A DNA stretch of 38,745 nt from Zoogloea sp. (GCA_017309145.1 JAFLDU010000011.1:1-38745), one strand, 5' to 3'; numbered from the stretch's first letter, positions 23,469-32,711 are shown. Translations and numbers: made by a program. Notes: a model not told the origin generated them from the letters alone.

Positions 23469-24616
23469 GGCCCCTCTCCGGCGTCGCTGGCATGCAGGGC
23501 GTTGTCGCGCAGCACGGCCACCTGGAAGCGCGTGCCATGGCGCTGGGCGATGAGGCGGGCGACCTCGTCCGAGTAGCTGGCGGCGAGCACGATCACCGCA
23601 TCCACCTCGCCTGTGTCGAGACGTTCGGGGGCGACGATGGGCAGATGGCTGGCGGGGGTGAAGCGGCCCTGCTTGAAGGGCGCGGAGTCCACCACGAAGC
23701 GGATGCGCGGGGCGATGCCGAGCAGGCTGATCAGGGCCAGGGCCTGATGGCCGGCCCCCCAGATCGCAACGCGGCCGGCGTCGAAGCGGTCGAGGAAGGC
23801 GTCGAAGGTGGCCTGCAGTCCGGCCTGGGCCTGCCACAGGGGGGACAGGTCGAGGGGCGCGCGCTTGCGCACGGTGGCCGACAGCACGTAGCCGTGCCAC
23901 TCCGAGCGGCATTCCAGCACGTCGAAGCCGTTGCCCTCCAGCAGGTGGGTGAGGCTCTGCCGGGTGAAGTAGAAGAGGTGGTCGGGGATGAACTCGGCGA
24001 ACAGCAGGGTCCGCAGGATCATGTCGAAATCCGGCACCTCGACCAGGCCGGTGGCGCCGGGCGCGAGATTGGCGGCGATGCCCCGCAGGGTGAGGTGGGC
24101 GCTCGGAATGTGTTCCAGGAAGTTGAGGATCGCGAAGCCGTCGAAGGGGCCATCTTCGAGACGGGTCTCCGGGCCGTCGATGAAGCCCTGGCGGACCCGC
24201 AGTCCGGCCGCCTGGCAGGCGTCCACTGCGGCGCCGGCGTGTTCGATGCCGAAGGCGTCGGCGCCGGCCTCGCCGAGCAGGGCCAGGTATTCACCGCGGC
24301 CGCAGCCCACCTCCAGCACCTTGCGTCCGGCCAGACCGTGGTCGCCGATCCAGCGTCCGAACTGGTCGAGGCGGAAGGCCCGCATCTCCGGCGATATGCC
24401 GGCGGCGCGGATCACCTCGCGCCAGTAGGGCACCGGTTCGATGGGCAGCTGGACCAGGCCGCAGCCGCCACATTGGTGGAGCGCCAGGTCCACCCCGCTG
24501 TCCTCGGCCAGGCGCTCGGCGGTGGGCAGGCCCTGGGCGGCGGCCGGCATCCGCCGCTGGACCAGCAGCGGTTCGGGGAGCAGCGGATGGGTGCAGATGC
24601 GGCAGGTGGCGTGCAT
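23465..24616 (-). CDS. Sugar C-methyltransferase, TylC3-like
   Basis: This 383-residue protein has the three-part layout of the TylC3/NovU/EvaC family of nucleotide-sugar C-methyltransferases. An N-terminal zinc-binding domain has Cys5/Cys8 and Cys49/Cys52. A SAM-binding domain follows with motif I VLEVGCGRGEY at 100-110. The C-terminal domain includes a Rossmann-like VAIWGAGHQALALISLLGI. Family members methylate the carbon next to the keto group of 4-keto-deoxysugars, the type of intermediate RfbG makes. Membership is inferred from layout; other members of this architecture have different substrates. It starts 9 bp after the ThDP enzyme gene and overlaps the Nudix gene by 4 bp. Confidence 0.82.
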   Translation of the reverse strand: MHATCRICTHPLLPEPLLVQRRMPAAAQGLPTAERLAEDSGVDLALHQCGGCGLVQLPIEPVPYWREVIRAAGISPEMRAFRLDQFGRWIGDHGLAGRKVLEVGCGRGEYLALLGEAGADAFGIEHAGAAVDACQAAGLRVRQGFIDGPETRLEDGPFDGFAILNFLEHIPSAHLTLRGIAANLAPGATGLVEVPDFDMILRTLLFAEFIPDHLFYFTRQSLTHLLEGNGFDVLECRSEWHGYVLSATVRKRAPLDLSPLWQAQAGLQATFDAFLDRFDAGRVAIWGAGHQALALISLLGIAPRIRFVVDSAPFKQGRFTPASHLPIVAPERLDTGEVDAVIVLAASYSDEVARLIAQRHGTRFQVAVLRDNALHASDAGEGP

Positions 24617-24625
24617 GCGGGCGGT

Positions 24626-26449
24626 TCAGACCGGACGGGGTGCCTCGAGGGATGCAGGCAGTAGCGGCACCAGCATCTCGGCCTTGAGGGTTTCCAGAGG
24701 CAGCAGGGGGCTCATGTCCTCCAGCGGCATCGAGACGATGGAGCCATCGGCCCGCGGAATGGCTGCGCACTTGGGCTGCAGGCTCTCGTCGGCCACCAGG
24801 CGTACGTCGATCAGGCAGGGGCGGGGCAGGGCCTGGGCGCGGGCGAGGGCATCGGCCAGGTCGGCGCAATCGTCGATACGCAGGAAAGGCAGGCCGTAGG
24901 TGTCGGCGATCTTCTCCAGGTCGGGCATCAGCAGGCCGGAGGCCGGGCCACTGCCCACGTAGCGTCCTTCGAAGTAGTTGCGCTGGGTGTTGCGGATGGA
25001 GGCGTAGCCCCCGTTGTTCATGATGAACAGGCACACCGGCAGCTTGAGGCCGGCCAGGGTGGCCAGCTCCTGCAGGTTGAGCTGCAGGCTGCCGTCGGAC
25101 TCCACCGCCAGCATGGGCTGGCGGTCGTTGCCCAGGCAGGCACCGATGGCCGCCGGCAGACCGTAGCCCATGGCGCCCAGGCCCGAGGTGAGGAAGCTGC
25201 GCTGGCCGGCCTTGTTGCGGAAGCCGGCGTAGAAGAACTCCACCGCCAGGCCGGAGCTGCCGGTGGCGATCAGGGTGTTCTCGGGGGCGGCATCGGACAG
25301 GGCCTCGACGAAGTGGGCGTGGCCGATGGGGCCGCTGGCCGGGAAGACACGTCCCTCGTTCTGGGTGTAGCGGGCCTTCCAGCTGCTGCAGCGGGCGCGC
25401 CAGTCGGCGGTGTCGCCTGTTCCCGCGTCGTCGAGCAGGGCCTCGATGAAGGCGCCGGCATCCATCGCCAGGGGCTGATCGATGGCCATCTCGAGCTTGT
25501 TGGCCAGTTCGTTGGGGTCAACGTCCACCACCACCTTGCGCGCCGCGCGGGCGAAGCCCTTGGGGTTGTAGGCGGTGACGATCATGTCGAGGCGGGCGCC
25601 GATGGCGATCAGCAGGTCGCAGTTCTGCACCGCGAAGTTGGCGGCACGGGCCGCCACCACCCCGGGGCGGCCGATGTTGAGCGGGTGGTCGTAGGGCAGC
25701 AGGTCGAGGGCGTTCCAGGTGAGCACGGTGGGCACCTGCAGGCGGTCCACCAACTGGCGGAAGGCCCCGGCGGCGCCCGACAGACGCACCCCGTGGCCGG
25801 CCAGGATCAGCGGGCGGCGAGCCTGGGCGAGCAGGGCGCGCACGGCGGTCAGGTCCGGGGCGGTAGTGGCCTTGGTGGCCGTCGGTGCCCAGCCGGGCAG
25901 GCTGTCCGGGTCGATGGGGGCGGCCTGGACGTCGAGGGGCACGTCGATCCACACCGGGCCGGGGCGGCCGCTCTTCATCAGGTGCAGGGCCTGCTCCAGA
26001 TGGAGCCGGACGCTCTGCGGGTCATCCAGGGTGACGGCGTACTTGGTGATGCTGCGGACCAGCGGCACGATGTCCACCTCCTGCACGCCGCCCTGGCGGA
26101 TCGGCCGGCCGTTGAGGCGGTCGGGCCGCTTGGCCTGGCCGGAGAGCACCAGCATGGGCACCGAGTCGATCCAGGCGCCGGCCACCGGGGTGATGGCATT
26201 GGTGGCGCCGGGGCCGGTGGTCACCATGGTCACCCCAAAGCCCGGGTTGCCGGCGTTGCCGGTGCGCCCGGCGGCTTCGGCGGCGATGGCGCAGGCCTGC
26301 TCGTGGTGGCAGGGCACGGCGGCCAGGCGGGTGTCGCAGGCCACCGCGTCGTTGAGGTACATGGCGCCGCCACCCGGCAGCATGAACACATGCCGGATGC
26401 CTTCATCGGCCAGGCGGCGCAGGATCCAGTCGGCTACGCGGATCGTCAT
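24626..26449 (-). CDS. ThDP-dependent enzyme, acetolactate synthase-like (possibly YerE-like)
   Basis: This 607-residue protein has the three domains of acetohydroxyacid-synthase-type ThDP enzymes. The catalytic Glu50 lies in CHHEQACAIAAE. The middle domain has CDLLIAIGARLDMI (about 277-290). The ThDP/Mg motif runs from SDGS (451-454) to NN (478-479), with Ser replacing the first Gly. In Yersinia the related flavoprotein YerE ligates a two-carbon unit from pyruvate onto C4 of CDP-4-keto-3,6-dideoxyglucose. The neighbouring rfbF-rfbG-rfbH make a YerE-like job plausible. Against a biosynthetic acetolactate synthase: no small regulatory subunit or ilvC adjoins it. It lies 6 bp after the NeuB-like gene. 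Product and ketoacid donor are inferred. Confidence 0.85.
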   Translation of the reverse strand: MTIRVADWILRRLADEGIRHVFMLPGGGAMYLNDAVACDTRLAAVPCHHEQACAIAAEAAGRTGNAGNPGFGVTMVTTGPGATNAITPVAGAWIDSVPMLVLSGQAKRPDRLNGRPIRQGGVQEVDIVPLVRSITKYAVTLDDPQSVRLHLEQALHLMKSGRPGPVWIDVPLDVQAAPIDPDSLPGWAPTATKATTAPDLTAVRALLAQARRPLILAGHGVRLSGAAGAFRQLVDRLQVPTVLTWNALDLLPYDHPLNIGRPGVVAARAANFAVQNCDLLIAIGARLDMIVTAYNPKGFARAARKVVVDVDPNELANKLEMAIDQPLAMDAGAFIEALLDDAGTGDTADWRARCSSWKARYTQNEGRVFPASGPIGHAHFVEALSDAAPENTLIATGSSGLAVEFFYAGFRNKAGQRSFLTSGLGAMGYGLPAAIGACLGNDRQPMLAVESDGSLQLNLQELATLAGLKLPVCLFIMNNGGYASIRNTQRNYFEGRYVGSGPASGLLMPDLEKIADTYGLPFLRIDDCADLADALARAQALPRPCLIDVRLVADESLQPKCAAIPRADGSIVSMPLEDMSPLLPLETLKAEMLVPLLPASLEAPRPV

Positions 26450-26455
26450 CGGGGC

Positions 26456-27952
26456 TTACATCCAGTAGGTGAGCCAGGTCTTGCGGTTCGGGTTCTGCGC
26501 AATGGCCGGATCGGTGTAGTAGGAGTCGTTCTTGTCGTGGGTGGAGGAGATCTCCTCGAAGACCACCCCTCCGGTGGTCTGGAAGGTGTGCTTCACGCCA
26601 CGGGCCACGGTGATCACGTCACCGGCGCGGGCCTCGCGCTGTTCGCCGTCCAGCCACAGGGTGAGCACGCCGTGGAGCACCACGAAGGTCTCTTCCTTCT
26701 TCAGGTGGTACTGCTCCGGGTGGGTCTGGCCGGGCAGCATGACCAGCAGCTTCTTGCAGTACTCGCGGTTCACCACGGTGACCATGGTCAGGCCGAACTC
26801 TTGGAAGCGCTCCAGGCCGTAGTGGTGGGAGATCTCCAGATCGGACTTGCCGGGTACCACCACGTTGCCGGCCTTGAGCAGGCCCTTCACGGCGGTGACG
26901 ATCTCCAGCACCTGGCCGCGCAGCTGGGTTTCGTCCACCTGGGCGTGGCGTACCGGCTGGCCGGCAGGGATGGCCTCGGTGGCGACGAAGCGGGCGTACT
27001 TGGACCAGTCGTTGGCGGTGAGCTGGCCATCCACCGGCGGGAAGGCGAACTCGATCATGTCGCCCGACAGCACCGTCCCGGCGGGAATGTCGCGGGTGCT
27101 GAACACCCCACGGCGCAGGGACTGCAGGCTGGCCCGCTCGCCGGCGGAGGGCTGGTAGCGCTCGCCGCTGCCGCAGATGGCCCGCGCGCGGCGGCAGGCT
27201 TCGAGCCAGGCGCGGATCTGCGCCGGGTCGGCCGAGTAGGCGTTGGCGGCGTACTTGTCGGTGGGCAGCACCACGTGTTTCTCGAAGACGCTGGCGCCCT
27301 TGGCCAGGGCCAGGCCGACGGCGAGGGTGTTGTCGGGGGATTCGTGGGTGGAGTAGCCGATCCGCACCCCTGGGTAGCGGGCGCGCAGCAGCTCGATCTG
27401 GTTGACCTGCAGGGCCGCGTCGGGGGTCGGGTACTCGGCCACGCAGTGCATCAGGGTGAAGTCCTCGCCCCGGTGCAGGAAGAAGCTGGTGACGTTGTCG
27501 ATCTCCTCCAGGGTGGCGCCGGCGGTGGAGGCGATCACCGGCTTGTCGGCCTGGGCGATGCGCTCGAGCAGCGGCCAGTCGGTGAAGGAGCAGCTGGCGA
27601 TCTTGATGGTGTGGATGCCGTGGGCCTCGATGCGCGTCACCGAGTTCTCGTCGAAGGGCGTGCACACGGTGATGAAGCCCTGGGCATCCATCTCGGCGAC
27701 GAGGGCGCGGAAGGCTTCGTCGGAGAGTCGGGTCTCCTCGAAGCGCTTGACGTACTTGATGTCGTCGCGGCCCCGCGCAGAGGCGTGGATGAAGGTGTCC
27801 AGGTCGCGGTACTGCAGCTTGAAGGCGAAGTCGAACTCGTCTTCGAAACCGCGGCAGGCCTCGCGGATCGCCCGGATGGTGGCGATGCCGTGGGGCAGGT
27901 CGCCCATGTGGTTGTTGGCCATTTCATAGACCATCAGGGGCTTGGTGCTCAT
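26456..27952 (-). CDS. NeuB-family PEP-dependent synthase fused to SAF and cupin domains
   Basis: This 498-residue protein starts with a NeuB-type TIM barrel (about 5-260), which condenses phosphoenolpyruvate with an aldose to give a chain-extended keto acid. Family features are [20 protein letters not shown] (167-177), GYSTHE with His203, and FEKHVVL with His226. A SAF or antifreeze-like domain follows (about 275-345; [17 protein letters not shown]). A C-terminal metal-binding cupin (about 385-470) has His411, His416, Glu421 and His455. No separate epimerase or CMP-nonulosonate synthetase gene is nearby. The sugar substrate is unknown. The ATG overlaps the rfbH stop (ATGA). Confidence 0.88.
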   Translation of the reverse strand: MSTKPLMVYEMANNHMGDLPHGIATIRAIREACRGFEDEFDFAFKLQYRDLDTFIHASARGRDDIKYVKRFEETRLSDEAFRALVAEMDAQGFITVCTPFDENSVTRIEAHGIHTIKIASCSFTDWPLLERIAQADKPVIASTAGATLEEIDNVTSFFLHRGEDFTLMHCVAEYPTPDAALQVNQIELLRARYPGVRIGYSTHESPDNTLAVGLALAKGASVFEKHVVLPTDKYAANAYSADPAQIRAWLEACRRARAICGSGERYQPSAGERASLQSLRRGVFSTRDIPAGTVLSGDMIEFAFPPVDGQLTANDWSKYARFVATEAIPAGQPVRHAQVDETQLRGQVLEIVTAVKGLLKAGNVVVPGKSDLEISHHYGLERFQEFGLTMVTVVNREYCKKLLVMLPGQTHPEQYHLKKEETFVVLHGVLTLWLDGEQREARAGDVITVARGVKHTFQTTGGVVFEEISSTHDKNDSYYTDPAIAQNPNRKTWLTYWM

Positions 27953-29322
27953 AGGTCGACTCCAATGAAGCTGCGGATGTGCGCGGCGGTGTAGTCCAGC
28001 TGGGCTTCGCTGAGCCCCGGCCACACGCCGATCCAGAAGGTGTCCCGCATGATGCGGTCGGCCACCGGCAGGTCGCCGACGACCCGGTAGTGGCGGCCGG
28101 CCATCGAGGGTTGGCGGGTCAGGTTGCCGGCGAACAGCAGGCGCGTGCCGATCTTGTGCTGGTCCAGGTATTCCAGGAGATCCACCCGGTTGACCCCGGC
28201 CTCTGGGCGCAGGGTGATCGGGTAGCCGAACCAGGACGGATCGCTGCCCGGGGTGGCCTCGGGCAGCACCAGGAAGTCCCGGGCGTCGTCCAGGGCTGCC
28301 GTGAGGTGCGCGAAATTGCGCTTGCGGGCGGCGATGAAACCCTCCAGCCGGTCCAGCTGGGCCAGACCGCAGGCGGCCTGCATGTCGGTGATCTTGAGGT
28401 TGTAGCCGATGTGGCTGTATGTGTACTTGTGATCGTAGCCGGCCGGCAGGCTGCCCAGCTGCCAGCCGAAACGCTTGCCGCAGGTGTTGTCGCAACCAGG
28501 CTTGCACCAGCAGTCGCGGCCCCAGTCGCGGAAGGACTCGGCGATCTGGCGCAGCTGCGGATCGTTGGTCAGCACCGCGCCGCCTTCCCCCATGGTGATG
28601 TGGTGGGCTGGGTAGAAGGACAGGGTCGCCAGGTGGCCGAAGGTGCCCACCTTGCGGCCCTTCCAGGTGCTGCCGAGGGCGTCGCAGCAGTCCTCCACCA
28701 ACCACAGGCCATGGGCCTCGGCGAAGGCGCAGATGGCGTCCAGGTCGAAGGGATTGCCCAGGGTGTGGGCGATCATGATGGCCTTGGTGCGCGGTGTCAG
28801 GGCGGCCTCCAGCATCGTCACATCGATGTTGTAGCCGGGCAGGCTGGCGTCCACGAAGACCGGCACGGCGCCGTTCTGGATGATCGGATTGACGGTGGTG
28901 GGAAAGCCGGCCGCCACGGTGATGACCTCGTCGCCCGGCCGGACCGCCCGCTCACCGAGCTTGGGTGAGGTGAGGGTCGAGAAGGCCACCAGGTTGGCCG
29001 ACGAGCCGGAATTGACGGTGAGCGCGAAGTGGGTGCCGACGAACTCGGCCAGGCGCGCCTCGAAGGCGTCGTTGAAGCGTCCGGTGGTGAGCCAGGCATC
29101 CAGCGCCGCGTCGATCATGGCGTCCTTTTCCGGATCGCCGACGACCTTGCCGGAGGGCGGCACCGGGTCGATGCCGGGGCGCCAGGCGGGCGGCGTGGCG
29201 GGCGCGCGGGCTGGACGGACGATGATCTCCAACGCCTGGCCGGCCAGTTCGGGGTGGGCGGAGAGGTCCAGCTCGAGGCGGCCGTCGCTGCCGGGGGTGA
29301 GGGTCTGTCGGATGAGGCTCAT
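27949..29322 (-). CDS. rfbH: CDP-6-deoxy-4-hexulose 3-dehydrase (E1)
   Basis: RfbH removes the C3 hydroxyl of CDP-4-keto-6-deoxyglucose using pyridoxamine phosphate and a 2Fe-2S cluster. The 457-residue protein has the exact cluster spacing known for Yersinia E1, Cys213-X57-Cys271-X-Cys273-X7-Cys281. His240, in [13 protein letters not shown], replaces the usual PLP-binding Lys, which separates E1 enzymes from ordinary aminotransferases. Compared with RfbH, the first 45 or so residues are an extra extension. I chose the ATG at 29322 (MSLIRQ), 4 bp after rfbG; the longer open frame upstream is antisense-like. No gene for the E3 reductase is in the window. Confidence 0.94.
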   Translation of the reverse strand: MSLIRQTLTPGSDGRLELDLSAHPELAGQALEIIVRPARAPATPPAWRPGIDPVPPSGKVVGDPEKDAMIDAALDAWLTTGRFNDAFEARLAEFVGTHFALTVNSGSSANLVAFSTLTSPKLGERAVRPGDEVITVAAGFPTTVNPIIQNGAVPVFVDASLPGYNIDVTMLEAALTPRTKAIMIAHTLGNPFDLDAICAFAEAHGLWLVEDCCDALGSTWKGRKVGTFGHLATLSFYPAHHITMGEGGAVLTNDPQLRQIAESFRDWGRDCWCKPGCDNTCGKRFGWQLGSLPAGYDHKYTYSHIGYNLKITDMQAACGLAQLDRLEGFIAARKRNFAHLTAALDDARDFLVLPEATPGSDPSWFGYPITLRPEAGVNRVDLLEYLDQHKIGTRLLFAGNLTRQPSMAGRHYRVVGDLPVADRIMRDTFWIGVWPGLSEAQLDYTAAHIRSFIGVDL

Positions 29323-29326
29323 GGGG

Positions 29327-30382
29327 TCATGGAGTGCGGGTGAAATCCGAGATTTCTGCGAGGGTGTAGGCATGCATGTCGGCACCTGCGCGCCAGGCTT
29401 GATACCAGGCGAGGCTGCGCGCCACCGCTTCGTCGGCCGGCCAGCGGGCTTGCCAGCCCAGCAGGCTGCGGGCCTTGCTGCAATCGAGGCGCAGGGTGTG
29501 GGCTTCGTGTACCTGGGGCGTGGCGGCCACTTCCCAGCGGGCGTCGGGGCCCCAGCCTGCGGCGAGGCGCTCGACCACCCAGGCCACGCTGCGGGCGTCG
29601 CTGTCGTCGGGGCCGAAGTTCCAGCCTTCGGCGAAGGTCTCCCCGCCTTCGACAAGGCGCTGGGCCAGCAGCAGGTAGCCGGCGAGGGGTTCGAGCACGT
29701 GCTGCCAGGGGCGGATGGCGCCGGGGCTGCGCAGGGTGACTGGCGTGCCGGCGGCAAAAGCGGCCAGCACGTCGGGCACCAGCCGGCTGGCCGTCCAGTC
29801 GCCGCCCCCGATCACGTTGCCGGCGCGGGCGCTGGCGACGGGGATGCCGGCAGGCGCCAGGAAGGCGCGCCGGTAGGAGGAGACGATGAGTTCAGTGCAG
29901 CCCTTGCTGGCGGAGTAGGGGTCGTGCCCGCCCATCGGGTCGGTCTCCCGATAGCCCCACAGCCATTCGCGGTTTTCGTAGCATTTGTCGCTGCTGACCA
30001 CCACCACGGCCTGGAGGCCCTCCACGTGGCGGCAGGCTTCGAGCAGATGCACACTGCCCATGGCGTTGGTGGCGAAGGTGGCCACCGGCTCGGCATAGGA
30101 CAGGGGCACCAGGGGCTGGGCGGCCAGGTGCAGCACGATCTCGGGCCGTGCGGCGGAGAGGGCGGCGGACAGGGCCGCGTAGTCGCGCACGTCGCCGAGT
30201 GTTGACTGCATGCCGCGGGCCACGTCGGCCACCTCGAAGAGGGCCGGGTCGGTGGCCGGGGCCAGGGCGTAGCCATGCACCTCGGCGCCCATGGTCTGCA
30301 GCCACAGGCATAGCCAGCTGCCCTTGAAGCCGGTGTGGCCGCTGACGAAGACCCGCCGGCCCTGCCAGAAGGCGGGATTCAC
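29327..30382 (-). CDS. rfbG: CDP-glucose 4,6-dehydratase
   Basis: RfbG converts CDP-glucose to CDP-4-keto-6-deoxyglucose with bound NAD. The 351-residue protein has the Rossmann motif [12 protein letters not shown] at its N-terminus and the catalytic YSASK. The family blocks [15 protein letters not shown] and GNVIGGGDW are also present. The start is probably GTG 30382, which overlaps the rfbF stop as GTGA and has GGAAA upstream. TTG 30394 would add four residues. The product feeds RfbH directly. Length and motifs match the CDP-specific branch rather than dTDP-glucose dehydratases. Confidence 0.94.
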   Translation of the reverse strand: MNPAFWQGRRVFVSGHTGFKGSWLCLWLQTMGAEVHGYALAPATDPALFEVADVARGMQSTLGDVRDYAALSAALSAARPEIVLHLAAQPLVPLSYAEPVATFATNAMGSVHLLEACRHVEGLQAVVVVSSDKCYENREWLWGYRETDPMGGHDPYSASKGCTELIVSSYRRAFLAPAGIPVASARAGNVIGGGDWTASRLVPDVLAAFAAGTPVTLRSPGAIRPWQHVLEPLAGYLLLAQRLVEGGETFAEGWNFGPDDSDARSVAWVVERLAAGWGPDARWEVAATPQVHEAHTLRLDCSKARSLLGWQARWPADEAVARSLAWYQAWRAGADMHAYTLAEISDFTRTP

Positions 30383-31152
30383 CAGGTTTTCCAAGGTGCT
30401 TCGCCGCTCTGCCAGAGTTCTTCGAGGAAGGTCTTGTCGCGCAGGGTGTCCATCGGCCGCCAGAAGCCGGTGTGCTCGTAGGCGGCCAGCTGCTTGCGGG
30501 CGATCAGCTTGCCCAGGGGGGCGCCTTCAAAGACGCTGTGGTCACCTTCGATGTAGTCCAGCACCTGGGGGGACAGGATGAAGAAGCCGCCGTTGATGAA
30601 GCCGCCGTCCCCCAGGGGCTTCTCGACGAAGGCGCTGACCGTGCTGTCAGCCTTGATCTTGAGGGCGCCGAAGCGACCTGGAGGCTGTACCGCGGCGACT
30701 GTGGCGAGCTTGCCATGGGCCCGGTGGAAGGCGATCTCGGCAGTGATGTCGATGTCGGCGACGCCGTCGCCATAGGTGTAGCAGAAGGCCTCCTCATCCT
30801 GCACGTACTGCCGTACCCGGGCCAGGCGACCGCCGGTCTGGGTGGAGTCGCCGGTGTCCACCAGGGTGACCCGCCAGGGTTCGGCGTGGCGCTCGTGGAT
30901 CTCCATGCGGTTGTTGGTCATGTCGAAGGTGACGTCCGACATGTGCAGGAAGTAGTTGGCGAAGTATTCCTTGATCACGTAGCCCATGTAGCCGCAGCAG
31001 ATCACGAAGTCGTGGATGCCGTGGCTGGAGTAGATCTTCATGATGTGCCACAGGATGGGCCGCCCGCCGATGCCGATCATCGGCTTCGGACGGTTGACGG
31101 TTTCTTCACTGATGCGGGTGCCCAGGCCACCCGCGAGTATCACGGCCTTCAT
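30379..31152 (-). CDS. rfbF: Glucose-1-phosphate cytidylyltransferase
   Basis: RfbF makes CDP-glucose from CTP and glucose-1-phosphate, the entry to CDP-3,6-dideoxysugars. The 257-residue protein equals the length of Salmonella RfbF. It has the nucleotidyltransferase loop [44 protein letters not shown] and [10 protein letters not shown] chose ATG 31152 (MKAVILAGG), with GGAG seven bases before it; the longer open frame lacks homology. It is the first gene of the leftward sugar operon. No clear promoter was seen in the 156 bp upstream. Confidence 0.96.
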   Translation of the reverse strand: MKAVILAGGLGTRISEETVNRPKPMIGIGGRPILWHIMKIYSSHGIHDFVICCGYMGYVIKEYFANYFLHMSDVTFDMTNNRMEIHERHAEPWRVTLVDTGDSTQTGGRLARVRQYVQDEEAFCYTYGDGVADIDITAEIAFHRAHGKLATVAAVQPPGRFGALKIKADSTVSAFVEKPLGDGGFINGGFFILSPQVLDYIEGDHSVFEGAPLGKLIARKQLAAYEHTGFWRPMDTLRDKTFLEELWQSGEAPWKTW

Positions 31153-31263
31153 CGCAGCTCCAGGGGGTACGACTTCATTGGGGGATGGTGCCGATGTTAT
31201 GCGTGGCAGCACCGCTGCGTGTGGAGGAACAGCAGGGGGAAACGGGGGCTTTTCTGAGGCGTG

Positions 31264-31300
31264 GGGCCGGAGCGCGGCCTCACGCTGCATCGTCCGGCCC
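31264..31300 (-). repeat. Inverted repeat after the exported-protein gene
   Basis: GGGCCGGA (31264-31271) and TCCGGCCC (31293-31300) are a perfect 8-bp inverted repeat with a 21-nt loop, just past the stop of the leftward gene at 31309. There is no T-tract, so it is at best a weak or Rho-assisted terminator. It lies between that gene and rfbF. Confidence 0.45.
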
Positions 31301-31308
31301 GGCTGGGC

Positions 31309-31884
31309 TCAATAGCTCGGCGGGGTGGCGCCGCAGGCCCGGTAGTCGGCGTCGGTCATCACCGGCTTGAATTCGCAGGCGGTCGTCGGCTTGTCGACGG
31401 GGGTGAAGCGGGTGAAGCGGGGGTCGCTGACCCGCGGCGTGGCAACGGGTGGCAGCGGGCGGTAATCCACCGGATCGTAGGGAACCGCCGGGACACTGCC
31501 GTAACCCGCGGCCATGCCGCTTTCCTGGGCACGCTGGCGCCGCTGGGCGGCGAGCGTGCGGCTGCGCAGGAGGGCGGCGGCCATGGTGGCGTCGCGGGTC
31601 GCCTGGTAGCTGGAGCTGGCCGGCGCAGCGTAGTGCAGGGGTTCGGGCGTGTGGGTGATCAGCGGCGTGCGGTAGCTGGGGGCCGGGGCCTCCGCGTGGC
31701 TGTCGACGTGCGGAGTGGGATGCGGGGTGTTATGGGTGCTGGCGGGCAGGCTGCGGCTCATGCCCACGCTGCGGCCACCGCCGAAGCGGGCGGCATGGCT
31801 GGGGGCCGCGACGGTGGCCAGGACGAGGCCCGCCGCGGTGCAGACGGCGGCGATCAGGGTCGGTCGGGAGGCACGGTCGAACAT
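31309..31884 (-). CDS. Exported protein of unknown function
   Basis: I do not recognise this 191-residue protein. It begins with a signal peptide (LIAAVCTAAGLVLATVAA, cleavage likely after PSHA), so the mature protein is probably periplasmic or outside the cell. The mature part is low in complexity, rich in Pro, Thr, Ser and His (about 35-75), then Arg/Ala/Gln-rich (about 95-120). The C-terminal part has two cysteines (TACEFKP and YRACG) that could form a disulfide. GGAG nine bases before the ATG supports the start. It is separated from the sugar operon by an inverted repeat and probably is not part of it. Confidence 0.7.
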   Translation of the reverse strand: MFDRASRPTLIAAVCTAAGLVLATVAAPSHAARFGGGRSVGMSRSLPASTHNTPHPTPHVDSHAEAPAPSYRTPLITHTPEPLHYAAPASSSYQATRDATMAAALLRSRTLAAQRRQRAQESGMAAGYGSVPAVPYDPVDYRPLPPVATPRVSDPRFTRFTPVDKPTTACEFKPVMTDADYRACGATPPSY

Positions 31885-31911
31885 GGTGATGGGCTCCGGA
31901 GGCGGGTGACA

Positions 31912-31951
31912 GGGGGGGCTGGGCGGCGTTTGGAGGGGCGGGGTGTGGGGG
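31912..31951 (+). other. G-run cluster, possible G-quadruplex
   Basis: Plus-strand runs of G (seven, three, four, four and five bases) occur within 40 bp between two leftward genes. The longest inter-run loop is 11 bases, longer than the usual quadruplex rule, but the 7-G run could supply two tetrad strands. The leftward transcript would be C-rich here. Confidence 0.35.
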
Positions 31952-31963
31952 CAGTGGACGCCG

Positions 31964-32620
31964 TCAGACTGCCAGCAGAAGGTCGGCCAGGGCGGATGGA
32001 GAGGCGGCCTGGCGCCAGTGGGCCGGCATCTCGGCGGCGGTGATGCTGCCATAGCCCCAGGTGGCGGCGATGAAGGGTAGGCCGTTGGCGTCTGCGGACT
32101 CGCCGTCCTCGCTGCGGTCGCCGATGTAGATCGCGCCGTCGCCCGGGATTGCCTGGTCGGCCATCAGGCGCTGGATCATGGCGGCCTTATGGGGAAGGCG
32201 GGGCTCGAACAGGTCGAGGGCATACACATGGTCGAAGTGCCGGCTCCAGCCCAGGTGCTCGAGGATCAGGCGGGTCGGGTGGAGGCGCTTGTTGGTGGCG
32301 ATGGACAGGCTCAGGCCGGCTCCGGCCAGGCGCGCCAGCATGTCGCCCACTCCCGCGTAGGCGGCGGTGGCCTTGTAGCCTTCCGTGTCGTAGCTGGCCT
32401 TGAATCCGTCGGCGAGGCGGTCGATGAGCGTCTTGTCGGTGCTGCCGGCCAGGAGCTGCAGGGTCTCGACCAGGGGCGGGCCGATCACGCTCTCGTCGAT
32501 GCTGCGCACGGCCTGCAGGCCGTTGCGCGCGAAGCTGTCGCGGAAGCTGGCGAGGATGGCCGGCGCGGAGTCGATCAAGGTGCCGTCGAGGTCGAACAGG
32601 ATGTGGCGGTAGCGGGGCAT
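31964..32620 (-). CDS. HAD-family phosphatase, Gph-like
   Basis: This 218-residue protein belongs to the haloacid dehalogenase superfamily, with a layout like phosphoglycolate phosphatase. Motif I FDLDGTLIDS has the nucleophile Asp10 and the acid/base Asp12. A helical cap follows, then motif II SIATNK and motif IV IYIGDRSEDGESADANG. The substrate is not determined by sequence; Gph-type phosphoglycolate cleavage is the usual annotation. The ATG at 32620 (MPRYRHILFDLDG) starts directly at the fold. It is divergent from tcdA across 91 bp. Confidence 0.88.
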   Translation of the reverse strand: MPRYRHILFDLDGTLIDSAPAILASFRDSFARNGLQAVRSIDESVIGPPLVETLQLLAGSTDKTLIDRLADGFKASYDTEGYKATAAYAGVGDMLARLAGAGLSLSIATNKRLHPTRLILEHLGWSRHFDHVYALDLFEPRLPHKAAMIQRLMADQAIPGDGAIYIGDRSEDGESADANGLPFIAATWGYGSITAAEMPAHWRQAASPSALADLLLAV

Positions 32621-32711
32621 GGCGGCGGGCGGGCAGTGGGTGGTTGGGCTTCGCCCTCCATTATCGCCTGCTCGGGTATATTTGCGCGCCCCGACTCCCC
32701 AAGGTGACGCC

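Noticed and set aside
24626-26449. Assignment as isoleucine/valine acetolactate synthase (ilvB)
   Set aside because: No ilvN or ilvC adjoins it and the gene is embedded in a sugar operon. The name would claim more than the sequence shows.
25313-27994. 893-codon open frame on the plus strand
   Set aside because: It is antisense to the ThDP and NeuB-like genes, both with intact motifs. Its translation has no family features.
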